From: Solimonas_A sp052035235
Lineage (GTDB): Bacteria; Pseudomonadota; Gammaproteobacteria; Nevskiales; Nevskiaceae
Reading direction: 5' to 3'
Length of the DNA stretch: 64,000 nt
NCBI GenBank assembly: GCA_052035235.1
Contig: JBPOHT010000052.1
Span: 65,386-129,385 of the forward strand
The position numbers were made by a program, and so were the translations under genes. Position 1 is the stretch's first letter. Each line of letters starts with the position of its first letter. This document shows positions 18,289 to 26,234 of this stretch, piece by piece. A model generated the notes under the pieces. The model was not told where the DNA came from and searched no databases. It saw nothing but the letters and a program-made list of their open reading frames with translations.

Positions 18289-18407
18289 CCCTCTCCCGCT
18301 GGCGGGAGAGGGTCGGGGTGAGGGTGGAGCCTTCAATCGGAGGCAATGTGCGTAACCGCCACTGCACCACCCTCACCCTTTATCCCTCTCCCGCCAGCGG
18401 GAGAGGG
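18289..18407. repeat. Inverted pair of REP palindromes inside the efflux operon (copies 4 and 5)
   Basis: Copy 4 (stem 18289-18299 with 18302-18312) has its head on the right, reading TCGGGGTGAGGGTGGAG. Copy 5 has its head on the left (CACCACCCTCACCC, 18365-18378) and its stem at 18384-18394 with 18397-18407. The two heads face each other and can pair (GTGAGGGTGG with CCACCCTCAC), so the whole block can form a larger cruciform or RNA hairpin. It lies between the ATPase and permease genes. Confidence 0.88.
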
Positions 18408-18430
18408 GAAGGAACAGCGGAAGCAGCGTG

Positions 18431-19582
18431 ATGAAGTACTTCCCCCTGATCTGGTCCGCTCTCTGGCGCAAGAAGCCGCGCACGATCTACACCATGCTGT
18501 CGATCATCGTGGCCTTCCTGCTGTTCGGCATGCTGCAGGCAGTGGCGGTGGGCATGACGCGGTCCTTCGAGATCGCTGGTGCGGACCGCCTGTTCACCGC
18601 CGGCAAGTTCTCCTTCACCGAGATCCTGCCGCTGGGCTACTACTCGCGCATCAAGTCCACGCCGGGCGTGCAACTGGCGACGCACGCCAGCTGGTTCGGC
18701 GGCGTCTACCAGAACGAGCGCAACATGTTCCCGCAGCTGGCCGTGGACCATGAGACCTACCTGGACATGTACAGCGAGTTCATCGTGGACGAAGCCGCGC
18801 GCAAGGAATGGGCGCGCAACAAGGCCGGCGCCCTGGTCGGCAAGGGTCTGGCCCAGAAATTCGGCTGGAAGGTGGGGGACCGCGTGCCCATCCAGGCCTC
18901 GATCTGGCCCAAGCGTGACGGCCGCAACGACTGGGAGTTCGACATCGTCGGCCTGCTCGACGGCAAGGACGACAATGCCAAGGCGCAGGCCGAGGTCATG
19001 CTGTTCCGCTTCGACTACTTCGACGAGGCACGCCAGTTCGGCCAGGGTTACGTCGGCTGGTACCTGGAGAAAATCTCCGATCCGGCCGCTTCCGGCAGCG
19101 TCGCCGCGGCCATCGACCGGCAGTTCGCCAACTCGCCCAAGGAAACCCGCACGGATTCCGAGAAGGCCTTCAACCAGTCCTTCATGAAGCAGATGGGTGA
19201 CATCCAGATGATCATCCAGTCGATCCTCGGCGCGGTGTTCTTCACGCTGCTGTTCCTGACCGGCAACACCATGATGCAGTCGGTGCGCGAACGCATCCCG
19301 GAACTGGCGGTGCTCAAGACCATCGGCTTCCCGGATCGCAGCGTGCTGGCCCTGGTACTCACCGAGTCGCTGCTGCTGTGCCTGATCGCAGCACTGGTCG
19401 GCCTGGGCATCGCGACCCTGCTGATGCCGGGGCTGGCTTCAAAGGTGCCGGGGCTCTACATGCCGCCGGAGGTCTGGGCCATGGGCCTGGGCGTGGCGGC
19501 GCTGCTGGCTGTCGTCGTCGGATTCCCCCCGGCCTGGCGCGCGATGCGGCTGGATATCGTGAATGCTCTCTCAGCACACTGA
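18431..19582 (+). CDS. ABC transporter permease, FtsX/MacB type (first)
   Basis: About 383 residues with the FtsX-type layout. There is one N-terminal helix (YTMLSIIVAFLLFGMLQAV), a large periplasmic domain (about residues 45-265) and three C-terminal helices containing the motif SVRERIPELAVLKTIGF. A GTG lies directly before the ATG at 18431 and could also be used. With the second permease, the ATPase and the adaptor it forms a tripartite-type exporter. The substrate is unknown. It is separated from the ATPase gene by REP palindromes, and the next permease begins nine bases after its stop. Confidence 0.9.
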   Translation: MKYFPLIWSALWRKKPRTIYTMLSIIVAFLLFGMLQAVAVGMTRSFEIAGADRLFTAGKFSFTEILPLGYYSRIKSTPGVQLATHASWFGGVYQNERNMFPQLAVDHETYLDMYSEFIVDEAARKEWARNKAGALVGKGLAQKFGWKVGDRVPIQASIWPKRDGRNDWEFDIVGLLDGKDDNAKAQAEVMLFRFDYFDEARQFGQGYVGWYLEKISDPAASGSVAAAIDRQFANSPKETRTDSEKAFNQSFMKQMGDIQMIIQSILGAVFFTLLFLTGNTMMQSVRERIPELAVLKTIGFPDRSVLALVLTESLLLCLIAALVGLGIATLLMPGLASKVPGLYMPPEVWAMGLGVAALLAVVVGFPPAWRAMRLDIVNALSAH

Positions 19583-19591
19583 GGACAAGCC

Positions 19592-20776
19592 GTGATTCAG
19601 CAGATCTGGGCGGTAACCGTGATGAACCTCCGCGCCGTGCCGCAGCGGCTCGGCGCCTCGCTGGTGATCGTCATCGGCATCGCCGGCGTGGTCGGCGTGA
19701 TGGTGGCGCTACTGTCGATGGCCAAGGGCTTCCAGTCCACGCTGAACAGCACCGGCCGGCCGGACCGCGTGATCGTGCTGCGGGGCGGCGCCAATGATGA
19801 GCTTTCCAGCGTGCTGTTCCGCGAGCAGGTGACCATCATCAAGCAGGCCCCGGGCATCCGCGCGGGCAGCGACGGACGGCCGCTGGCGGTGGCCGAGGTC
19901 TACCTGCTGGCCGGGCTGCCGCGCAAGGGGCAGACCGAACCGGCCAACGTGGTGCTGCGCGGTACCGAGCCCCACGTGCTGGAGGTGCGCCCGGAAACCC
20001 GGCTGGTGGAAGGCCGCATGTTCAGGCCCGGGGTGTATGAGGTGATCGTGGGCCGCGGCGCGCGCGACCAGTTCGCCGGGATGGAACTCGGCGGCAAGCT
20101 GCCGCTGCGCGATGGCGACTGGACTATCGTCGGCTTCTTCGACAGCGGCGGCGACGTGCACGAGTCCGAGCTGTGGACCGACGCGGAGACGCTGATGCAG
20201 GCAGCCAAGCGCGGCGCGCCCACCTCGGTGACGGCGCAACTGGAGTCCGAGCAGGATTTCCAGCGCTTCAAGGACGCGCTGACCACCGATCCGCGCCTGA
20301 ATCCCGGCGTGCAGAAGGAGCCGGACTACTACTCCTCGCGCTCCAAGGCGCTCAACGGCCTGATCAACGGCCTGGGCTACACCGTGGGCGTGATCATGGC
20401 GATCGGCGCGCTGTTCGGCGCGCTCAACACCATGTACGCGGCGGTATCGACGCGCACGGTGGAGATCGCCACGCTGCGCGCCATCGGCTTCGGCGGCGCC
20501 CCGGTGGTGGTGTCGGTGATGATCGAGGCGATGCTGCTGTCGCTGGCCGGCGGGCTGCTGGGTGCGGCCATCGCCTATGTGGTGTTCAACGGCTACAGCG
20601 TCTCGACGCTGAACTTCCAGACCTTCAGCCAGGTGGCCTTCGCCTTCCAGGTGACGCCGGACCTGCTGCGCCAGGGCGTGATCTGGGCGCTGCTGATTGG
20701 CGCCATCGGCGGCTTCTTCCCGGCCCTGAAGGCGGCACGCCTGCCGGTGGTGGAGGCCCTGCGCGGCTCGGCCTGA
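19592..20776 (+). CDS. ABC transporter permease, FtsX/MacB type (second)
   Basis: A 394-residue second permease of the same fold: N-terminal helix (SLVIVIGIAGVVGVMVALL), periplasmic MacB-like domain, and three C-terminal helices with STRTVEIATLRAIGFGG. The start is GTG at 19592, with GAGGA seven bases upstream. Two distinct permeases suggest a heterodimer, unlike MacB, which is a homodimer with a fused ATPase. It ends the operon and is followed by a strong bidirectional terminator. Confidence 0.9.
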   Translation: MIQQIWAVTVMNLRAVPQRLGASLVIVIGIAGVVGVMVALLSMAKGFQSTLNSTGRPDRVIVLRGGANDELSSVLFREQVTIIKQAPGIRAGSDGRPLAVAEVYLLAGLPRKGQTEPANVVLRGTEPHVLEVRPETRLVEGRMFRPGVYEVIVGRGARDQFAGMELGGKLPLRDGDWTIVGFFDSGGDVHESELWTDAETLMQAAKRGAPTSVTAQLESEQDFQRFKDALTTDPRLNPGVQKEPDYYSSRSKALNGLINGLGYTVGVIMAIGALFGALNTMYAAVSTRTVEIATLRAIGFGGAPVVVSVMIEAMLLSLAGGLLGAAIAYVVFNGYSVSTLNFQTFSQVAFAFQVTPDLLRQGVIWALLIGAIGGFFPALKAARLPVVEALRGSA

Positions 20777-20799
20777 CCGACACAGGAACGGCGGGCAAC

Positions 20800-20829
20800 A
20801 AAAAAGCGCGGCCGGAGCCGCGCTTTTTT
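20800..20829. terminator. Bidirectional terminator
   Basis: An A-run, GCGCGGC (20806-20812), loop CGGA, GCCGCGC (20817-20823) and a T-run. It can end both the efflux operon and the convergent lipoprotein gene. Confidence 0.93.
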
Positions 20830-20845
20830 GTTTGCAGCCAGAGGC

Positions 20846-21652
20846 TTACGGGGTCGCGACGAAGCGGCCGCCGGTGCACAGCTCGTGCACGTACATCGCC
20901 TTGCCGACGTTGGCGCTGAGCAGGCCCGGCTCCAGCGTCACGGTGGCGCGGTCGAAGGACTGCTTGCTGCGGAAGCCCACCCAGGCGCGCTCATGCGTGC
21001 CGGCGCCCAGCAGGTCCAGGTCGCTCTGGGTGTAGCTGCGGGTCTCGCGGGTCGCGCCGTTGAGCGAGGTGGTGATCTTGATCTGGTTGACCAGGGACAG
21101 ATCGACCGTGCCGTTGGGGAAGCCCAGCGCGAACACCGAGTAGGTGCCGGCCGGAGCGGCGGTCGGCAGGTTGACGTTCTGGTCCACACCTTCCAGCAGC
21201 GAGCCCAGCAGGCCTACGGCCAGGGTGAAGGTCGAGTGGGTCGACAGCTTGCCGTCGATCAGCAGGTCCTTGTCGGCCACGCCGTTGGTCAGCTGGGTCA
21301 CCGGATCGGCGCCGAGCAGGTTCAGCAGGTTGGTCAGCAGGCCACCGACCAGGCCGCGGGCACCGACCGTGGTCGTCACGCCGGGGCCGGAAGCGCTGGC
21401 GGAGCAGATGAAGTTGCCGGCGATCGGCGTGCCGCCGGGGGCGCCGCCGTCGGTGACGTCGGTGGGCACCGTGCCGTCATTGGGGAATTCGTTGGGGTCG
21501 ATGGTGCCGTTGCCGTTGTCGTCGCCGTTGCCGGTATTCAGGCCGCCGCTGCCGTCGATGGTGCCGTCGCCATTGGCGTCGCAGCCGGCCAGGAGCAGGC
21601 CGGAGATGGCCAGCAGCGCAATGCCGCAGGCCTGGGGGAGGTTCGTTTTCAT
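20846..21652 (-). CDS. Lipoprotein with EF-hand-like calcium loops, function unknown
   Basis: About 268 residues starting MKTNLPQACG, with lipobox LAGC (Cys24). Directly after the anchor come DANGDGTIDGSG and DDNGNGTIDPNE. The second fits the EF-hand loop pattern exactly (D, N, N, G, I and a final E); the first lacks the final acid. The remainder is Gly/Leu-rich beta-type sequence without a family I recognise. The ATG at 21652 has GGAG nine bases upstream. It is divergent from the OmpA-type gene. A calcium-dependent envelope or surface role is inference. Confidence 0.75.
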   Translation of the reverse strand: MKTNLPQACGIALLAISGLLLAGCDANGDGTIDGSGGLNTGNGDDNGNGTIDPNEFPNDGTVPTDVTDGGAPGGTPIAGNFICSASASGPGVTTTVGARGLVGGLLTNLLNLLGADPVTQLTNGVADKDLLIDGKLSTHSTFTLAVGLLGSLLEGVDQNVNLPTAAPAGTYSVFALGFPNGTVDLSLVNQIKITTSLNGATRETRSYTQSDLDLLGAGTHERAWVGFRSKQSFDRATVTLEPGLLSANVGKAMYVHELCTGGRFVATP

Positions 21653-21823
21653 TTGGTGCATCTCCACTGTCAAAGGGGTGAGGGATTCGGCGTTCTTGTT
21701 GACCGCTTCTGGGATAGTGCCTGCCGGCCCAACCGGTAGTATCATACCCCAGGCCTATCCGCCTGTAATGTAAGAAATATCGGAGGGGGTTGTCACTAAA
21801 ACGCTCGTTCATCCCGAACTTGC

Positions 21824-21851
21824 TTGAGTGACCCCCGTCACGATATATCAT
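21824..21851 (+). promoter_or_regulatory. Candidate sigma-70 promoter for the ompA-type gene
   Basis: TTGAGT at 21824, a 16-base spacer and TATCAT at 21846-21851. An inverted repeat (GGGGG ... GTCACT at about 21784-21796 and AGTGACCCCC at 21828-21837) overlaps the -35 region and could be an operator. This predicts a leader of about 110 bases. Confidence 0.45.
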
Positions 21852-21965
21852 GCATTCAGGCATTCCGCCTTAAGAAGTCCAATACTAGAAACGCACCCCG
21901 GGACGGTCTTCCTACCCGCTCCGCAGGCACTGTCCGTGCCCACCCCAACAATCAGGAGAGTCACG

Positions 21966-23279
21966 ATGAAAGCGCTGCTGAAACAACTCCCCCTCGCCTG
22001 CCTTGTGCTGACGCCGATGGCGTACGCCCAGGACCCGGCCGCAGAAGCCCCGGTCGAAGAAGCCATTGTCAGCGAGGCAATGCCGGCGGAAGGCGCTCCG
22101 GCAGATGCCGCTGCCGCTGAAGCTGCCCCGGCCGAAGCCTCCACAGAAACCGTCACCGAAGAAGCCATGGTGACCGAGACCGCCCCGGCCGACGGCGCTC
22201 CCATGGAGGCCACGCTGACCGAGACCGTGACCGAGACGGTCACCGAGACGACGACGGAGACCACCACCGAGACGACGGAAGCCCCTTCCGCCGCCCGCGT
22301 CACCGACTACGTCAGCCTGCTGGGTAACTACACCTTCATCGGTGACACCCCGTTCGACAGCATCGAGCACGCCATCGGCCTGACGCTGCTGCGCGGCTGG
22401 AACCTGTCCGACAACTGGTACATCGAAGGCAACTTCACCGCCGACAACATCGAGACCGATGTCACCGGCACCACGGACTTCTACCGTTACGGCCTGGGCG
22501 CCGACCTGGTGTACTCCTTCGGTGACCGCCTGAGCTTCACGCCGTTCGTGCTGATCGGCGCCGCGGCGACCTACACCGACGTGATCCCGGACAGCGAAGA
22601 CAAGTGGAGCTGGGCAGCCAACGCCGGCCTGGGCTTCATCACCGGCCCGATCAGCGACTTCGGCTTCCGCCTGCGCCTCGAGGCCCGCTACGTCTATGAC
22701 GCCTTCGAATACCTGGACAAGCGCCAGGACGTGAAGGTCGGCGTGGGTCTGGAACTGCCGCTGCAGCGTGGCGACGGCCCGGTCACCCCGCTGGCCGTGG
22801 TGGAAGAGCGCGTGCAGGTGGTCGATGCCGGCCAGCCGGGCGACGCGGACCAGGACGGCGTCCTGGATCCGTATGACGCCTGCCCGGATACCCCGCAGGG
22901 CATGGAAGTGGACGGCCGCGGCTGCGCGCTGCCGCAGGTCCTGACCCTGACCGGCGTGGTGTTCGACTTCAACAAGGCCACCCTGACCCCGGATGCCCGC
23001 AAGATCCTCGACGACGTGGCCAAGAAGATCGTGGCCTACAAGAAGATCCCGATGGAACTGGCCGGCCACACCGACAGCGTCGGCAGCGATGAGTACAACC
23101 TCAAGCTGTCCGACCTGCGTGCCAGCTCCGTCAAGGAGTATCTGATCGAGCAGGGCGTCGCCGGCGATGGCCTCACCGCCAAGGGCTACGGCGAGTCCCA
23201 GCCGGTCGCTCCGAACGACACCGATGCCGGCCGCCAGCTGAACCGCCGCACCGAGCTGCGTATCGAAGGCCAGAAGTAA
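21966..23279 (+). CDS. OmpA-type porin with acidic Thr/Glu-repeat linker
   Basis: A 437-residue outer-membrane protein. A signal peptide cleaved after AYA is followed by about 75 residues of acidic low-complexity sequence (Ala/Glu, then TETVTE/TETTTE repeats). A beta-barrel domain (DYVSLLGNYTFIGD onward), a thrombospondin type-3-like calcium loop (DADQDGVLDPYDACPD) and an OmpA peptidoglycan-binding domain (LAGHTDSVGSDEYN, DLRASSVKEYL, NRRTELRI) complete it. It tethers the outer membrane to peptidoglycan. AGGAGA lies seven bases before the ATG, and a strong terminator follows. The acidic stretch at the mature N-terminus is unusual and would sit in the periplasm. Confidence 0.92.
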   Translation: MKALLKQLPLACLVLTPMAYAQDPAAEAPVEEAIVSEAMPAEGAPADAAAAEAAPAEASTETVTEEAMVTETAPADGAPMEATLTETVTETVTETTTETTTETTEAPSAARVTDYVSLLGNYTFIGDTPFDSIEHAIGLTLLRGWNLSDNWYIEGNFTADNIETDVTGTTDFYRYGLGADLVYSFGDRLSFTPFVLIGAAATYTDVIPDSEDKWSWAANAGLGFITGPISDFGFRLRLEARYVYDAFEYLDKRQDVKVGVGLELPLQRGDGPVTPLAVVEERVQVVDAGQPGDADQDGVLDPYDACPDTPQGMEVDGRGCALPQVLTLTGVVFDFNKATLTPDARKILDDVAKKIVAYKKIPMELAGHTDSVGSDEYNLKLSDLRASSVKEYLIEQGVAGDGLTAKGYGESQPVAPNDTDAGRQLNRRTELRIEGQK

Positions 23280-23297
23280 GCCACACCGCTGCAAACG

Positions 23298-23329
23298 AAA
23301 CGGCCGCCGGGAAACCGGCGGCCGTTTTG
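23298..23329 (+). terminator. Terminator of the ompA-type gene
   Basis: ACGGCCGCCGG, loop GAAA, CCGGCGGCCGT, then TTT. It lies 18 bases past the stop. Confidence 0.92.
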
Positions 23330-23351
23330 CTTTGTGCGCCAGGGAAGGCCT

Positions 23352-23425
23352 CGTAGGAGCGGCCGTTGGCCGCGAAGTCCGGCACGCATGGCCACCCAAG
23401 CTCGCGGCTGACAGCCGCTCCTACG
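23352..23425. repeat. Inverted repeat of the GTAGGAGCGGC type
   Basis: CGTAGGAGCGGC (23352-23363) and GCCGCTCCTACG (23414-23425) are exact inverted copies, with inner GGCCGCGA/TCGCGGC-like pairing. It is a common class of intergenic repeat. A half-related copy is at about 63508-63516. Confidence 0.8.
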
Positions 23426-23446
23426 GGGTGCTGGCTTGCGCCGGCC

Positions 23447-24673
23447 TCAGCGCAGCATCAGCAGTACGAACTCCAGCACGCTGATCCCGGCCAGGATCGC
23501 CACCACCCAGCGCCAGCGCTTCGGCAGCCTCTCCGGTGTCGCGGGCAGGGTCACGGGCGCCCGCGTCATGGTGACCTGCGCATCCTCCGGCACCAGGCTG
23601 ACGACCCGGGACTCCGCGCTACGGGTGACGGCGTCCTCGGCGGTGGCCGTATCCTGCCGTACCAGGGGCAGCGTGAAGACGTCGGCCATGCCGGTGCCGT
23701 TGTCGATCTGCTCCTCGGTCAGGCTGTCGAGGAAGGCCAGGAACTCGGTGGCGGAGGCGTAGCGGTCCTGCGCGCGCACCGCCAGCGCCCTGGCCATGCC
23801 CTCGCGCAGCGCCGGCGGCAGGGCGCTGTAGCCGGCCTGCTCCAGGGGGTCGTGCCCCAGGCGGTCCAGCGCCATGGGCGGGGCCTCACCGGCGATCATG
23901 CGGTAGATCGTGGCGGCGGCGCCGTAGACGTCGGTGTAGGGGCCCTGGGGGCTGCGGCGCTGGTACTGCTCCAGCGGGGCGTAGCCCTCGGTTAGCACCA
24001 CGACCAGGCTGTGCGGGCGCTCACCGGCCGCCTGCATGGCGGCCCCGAAGTCGAGCAGGATCGGGCGGCCGTCGGCCGCCAGGTAGATGTTGTGCGGCTT
24101 GACGTCACGGTGGATGACGTTGTGCTCATGCAGGTACTGCAGCCCCTGCAGGATCGGCCGCATCAGCCGCAGTGCAACGCCCGGGGCGGTGCTGTTGCGC
24201 ACCGTGGAGAGGTACTCGCCGAGGGACTGGCCCTCGTAGTAGTCCATCACGAGATAGGCGGTGCCGTTGGCATTGAAGAAGCTGCGCACGCGCACGATGT
24301 TGGGGTGGTCGAAGCGCGCCACGATGCGCGCCTCGCGCAGGAATTGCTCGCGGCCGTAGCGGAAATTGGCCTGGTCGGCGTCGGTATGGACCTGCACGTC
24401 CAGGGAGTCCGAGGTGCGCGTGGCCAGGTCACGCGGCATGTACTCCTTGATCGCCACGCGCTGCTGCAGGTGGATGTCCCAGCCGATGTAGGTGATGCCG
24501 AAGCCGCCGCGCTTGCCCAGTACACGGCCGACGCGGAACTGGCCACCGATGACGATGCCGTGGGGCAGGAACAGGGGCGAGCGCGGCGCCGACTCGTCGT
24601 AGCCACAGGCCGGGCATACCGCCGCCCCGCACTTCTCAGCGTAACAGCCCGGACAATGTTTCTGGTAGTCCAC
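23447..24673 (-). CDS. Membrane-anchored Ser/Thr protein kinase with zinc ribbon
   Basis: About 408 residues. The N-terminal zinc ribbon has Cys7, Cys10, Cys20 and Cys23. The kinase domain has the glycine loop GKRGGFGITY, Lys in VAIKEYMP, catalytic HRDVKPHN, DFG in LLDFGAA and activation segment EGYAPLEQY. A C-terminal transmembrane helix (VVAILAGISVLEFVLLML) follows. It is a Hanks-type kinase with a cytoplasmic catalytic part. I chose the GTG at 24673 (GGAGAG upstream), because the more distal frame precedes the ribbon with unlikely sequence. It is divergent from an FHA-domain gene, a likely phosphothreonine-binding partner. Confidence 0.9.
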   Translation of the reverse strand: MDYQKHCPGCYAEKCGAAVCPACGYDESAPRSPLFLPHGIVIGGQFRVGRVLGKRGGFGITYIGWDIHLQQRVAIKEYMPRDLATRTSDSLDVQVHTDADQANFRYGREQFLREARIVARFDHPNIVRVRSFFNANGTAYLVMDYYEGQSLGEYLSTVRNSTAPGVALRLMRPILQGLQYLHEHNVIHRDVKPHNIYLAADGRPILLDFGAAMQAAGERPHSLVVVLTEGYAPLEQYQRRSPQGPYTDVYGAAATIYRMIAGEAPPMALDRLGHDPLEQAGYSALPPALREGMARALAVRAQDRYASATEFLAFLDSLTEEQIDNGTGMADVFTLPLVRQDTATAEDAVTRSAESRVVSLVPEDAQVTMTRAPVTLPATPERLPKRWRWVVAILAGISVLEFVLLMLR

Positions 24674-24887
24674 CTGCGGCGTCTCTCCCTCGCGTGCGGT
24701 TCTGGGCCGATTGTATCCCCATCTCCGCAAATTCCAGCCCTGCGGGCACGGAACCTGCCTCCACCCTGATGCCGACGGCTGGCGACGGCTGGCGAAAAGC
24801 CCCGCTTTCGTCCTAGGCTGTGGCAGGGGCTGTTAACACTAGCCACGACAACTCCGGCGAGGATCGCCAGACAAAAGAGTGAATGCC

Positions 24888-25829
24888 ATGACGCAGATAC
24901 CCGATGGCCAGTACCGCGGTACCGTGCTCTACGCCGACTTCAGCGAGGCCCTGTCCGACCGCATCTCCGATGCCCCCCTGAACTACAACGAGGTGCGCGA
25001 CCTGGCCGCCGCCGGCAGCCGCCTGGGCGGCCTGGTGGTGGAGGCGACGCCGCGCAAGCTCTACGCCTTCTTTCCCGATGCCGAGGGTGCCCTGCAGCTG
25101 GCCCGGGAGATCGCCCAGCTGTCGCTGCGCGCGCGCTCGGACCTGAGCCGCCTGGGCCTGGATGTGCGCGTGATCCTGGGCCATGGCCAGGTGACGATGG
25201 AACAGGGCCGGCTGCGCAGCGACTGGACCCACCGGCTGGCCGGCCTGGTGACGGCGGTGCCGCAGAACGGGGTGGCGGCACTGCGCGACTTCGTGGCCCA
25301 GTTGCCGCACGGCCAGCTCAACCCGGCGCCGCGCCCCTCGGCCCGTAGCGACCTGTTCATCCTGCCGATGACCGAGGTGACGGAAGACCAGGAGACCCGC
25401 ATGGCCGGCTTCGGCGGCGGTGCCGATGGCGTTTTCCTGACGCTGACGCTGCGCGTCCGCGGCGTGCCCCAGACCTTCCGCTCCAGCGATTGCCCGATCC
25501 TGATCGGTCGCGACAAGTCCTGTGGCGTGCAGGTGTCGGGCGAGAAGGCCTCGCGCGTGCACGGCCGCATCGAGTTCGAGAAGGAGAAGTTCCACTACGT
25601 GGACGACAGCCGCAACGGCACCTACGTGCTCACCGGTGGCGGCCAGGAGATCCTGCTCAAGCAGGAGAAGATCGTGCTGGCCGGCGAAGGCGCCATCAGC
25701 CCGGGCGCACCGTTGTCCAGCCAGACCGGCGAGGTGGTGCGCTTCAGCTGCACGCCCAGCCGCCTGTCGATGGCCGGCGCGGCGGCGGACGGCGGCGACA
25801 CCAAGATGATGCGCACCGAGCGCAAGTGA
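24888..25829 (+). CDS. Degenerate cyclase-like domain fused to FHA domain
   Basis: About 313 residues. Residues 8-145 resemble a class III nucleotide-cyclase fold (VLYADFSEALSDR at the first metal-site position; GLDVRVILGHGQV later). The metal and transition-state residues look incomplete, so it is probably not catalytic. Residues about 195-300 are an FHA domain with ILIGRDKSCGVQVSG, SRVHGRIEF and DSRNGTYV, which binds phosphothreonine. It starts 214 bases from the divergent kinase start, suggesting that it reads the kinase output. The ATG at 24888 is chosen over GTG at 24879. It is followed by an AT-rich inverted repeat and a terminator. Confidence 0.82.
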   Translation: MTQIPDGQYRGTVLYADFSEALSDRISDAPLNYNEVRDLAAAGSRLGGLVVEATPRKLYAFFPDAEGALQLAREIAQLSLRARSDLSRLGLDVRVILGHGQVTMEQGRLRSDWTHRLAGLVTAVPQNGVAALRDFVAQLPHGQLNPAPRPSARSDLFILPMTEVTEDQETRMAGFGGGADGVFLTLTLRVRGVPQTFRSSDCPILIGRDKSCGVQVSGEKASRVHGRIEFEKEKFHYVDDSRNGTYVLTGGGQEILLKQEKIVLAGEGAISPGAPLSSQTGEVVRFSCTPSRLSMAGAAADGGDTKMMRTERK

Positions 25830-25835
25830 AGAATG

Positions 25836-25863
25836 TTTTTATTTGATGTATTTTAAATAAAAA
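25836..25863. repeat. AT-rich inverted repeat
   Basis: TTTTTATTT (25836-25844) and AAATAAAAA (25855-25863) pair around a ten-base loop, just after the FHA gene stop. It stands out as almost pure A/T in a GC-rich region. Confidence 0.6.
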
Positions 25864-25890
25864 TACAGCAAATAATCTCAATCAGTCATG

Positions 25891-25921
25891 AGCCCGCAGG
25901 CCCCGGTCCTGCGGGCTTTTT
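25891..25921 (+). terminator. Terminator after the FHA gene
   Basis: AGCCCGCAGG (25891-25900) and CCTGCGGGCT (25908-25917) pair around a seven-base loop, then TTTTT. The remaining stretch to about 26040 holds a small GC-rich palindrome and no gene. Confidence 0.88.
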
Positions 25922-26048
25922 CGTGCCCGGCCCCGCAAGGACGGGGCTTGCGGGGCGCCCCCGCCCCACACAGCCCGCCACGACGGCGTTCTGCCCCGGA
26001 AATCCCCAGCTTATGCACAGTTTTGGCAGGTTCTTTGCACCGTCTTGG

Positions 26049-26096
26049 ACACAAAGAATTGGGGTTGACGGGGGTAAGAACCACAAGATATGGTAG
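26049..26096 (+). promoter_or_regulatory. Tandem NrdR boxes overlapping the nrdA promoter
   Basis: ACACAAAGAATTGGGG (26049-26064) and CCACAAGATATGGTAG (26081-26096) both fit the NrdR pattern (C at position 4, A at 6, T at 11, G at 13). They begin 32 bases apart, about three helical turns, as is typical of NrdR operators. TTGACG (26065-26070) and TATGGT (26089-26094), spaced by 18, form a plausible promoter whose -10 lies in the second box. A TTATGCACA at 26011 differs by one base from a DnaA box. Confidence 0.7.
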
Positions 26097-26234
26097 CCAC
26101 ACTACCCAAGCCACCCCCAAGAGATCACCCCAGGAAATCATGGGGAGTCGGCTTCAGGTACTCCGCAAGAATCCCGCAGGCGCCCTGCCCTTGGCACCTG
26201 ACGGCATCCCATCATCCAGGGGGAGAAAAACCAC

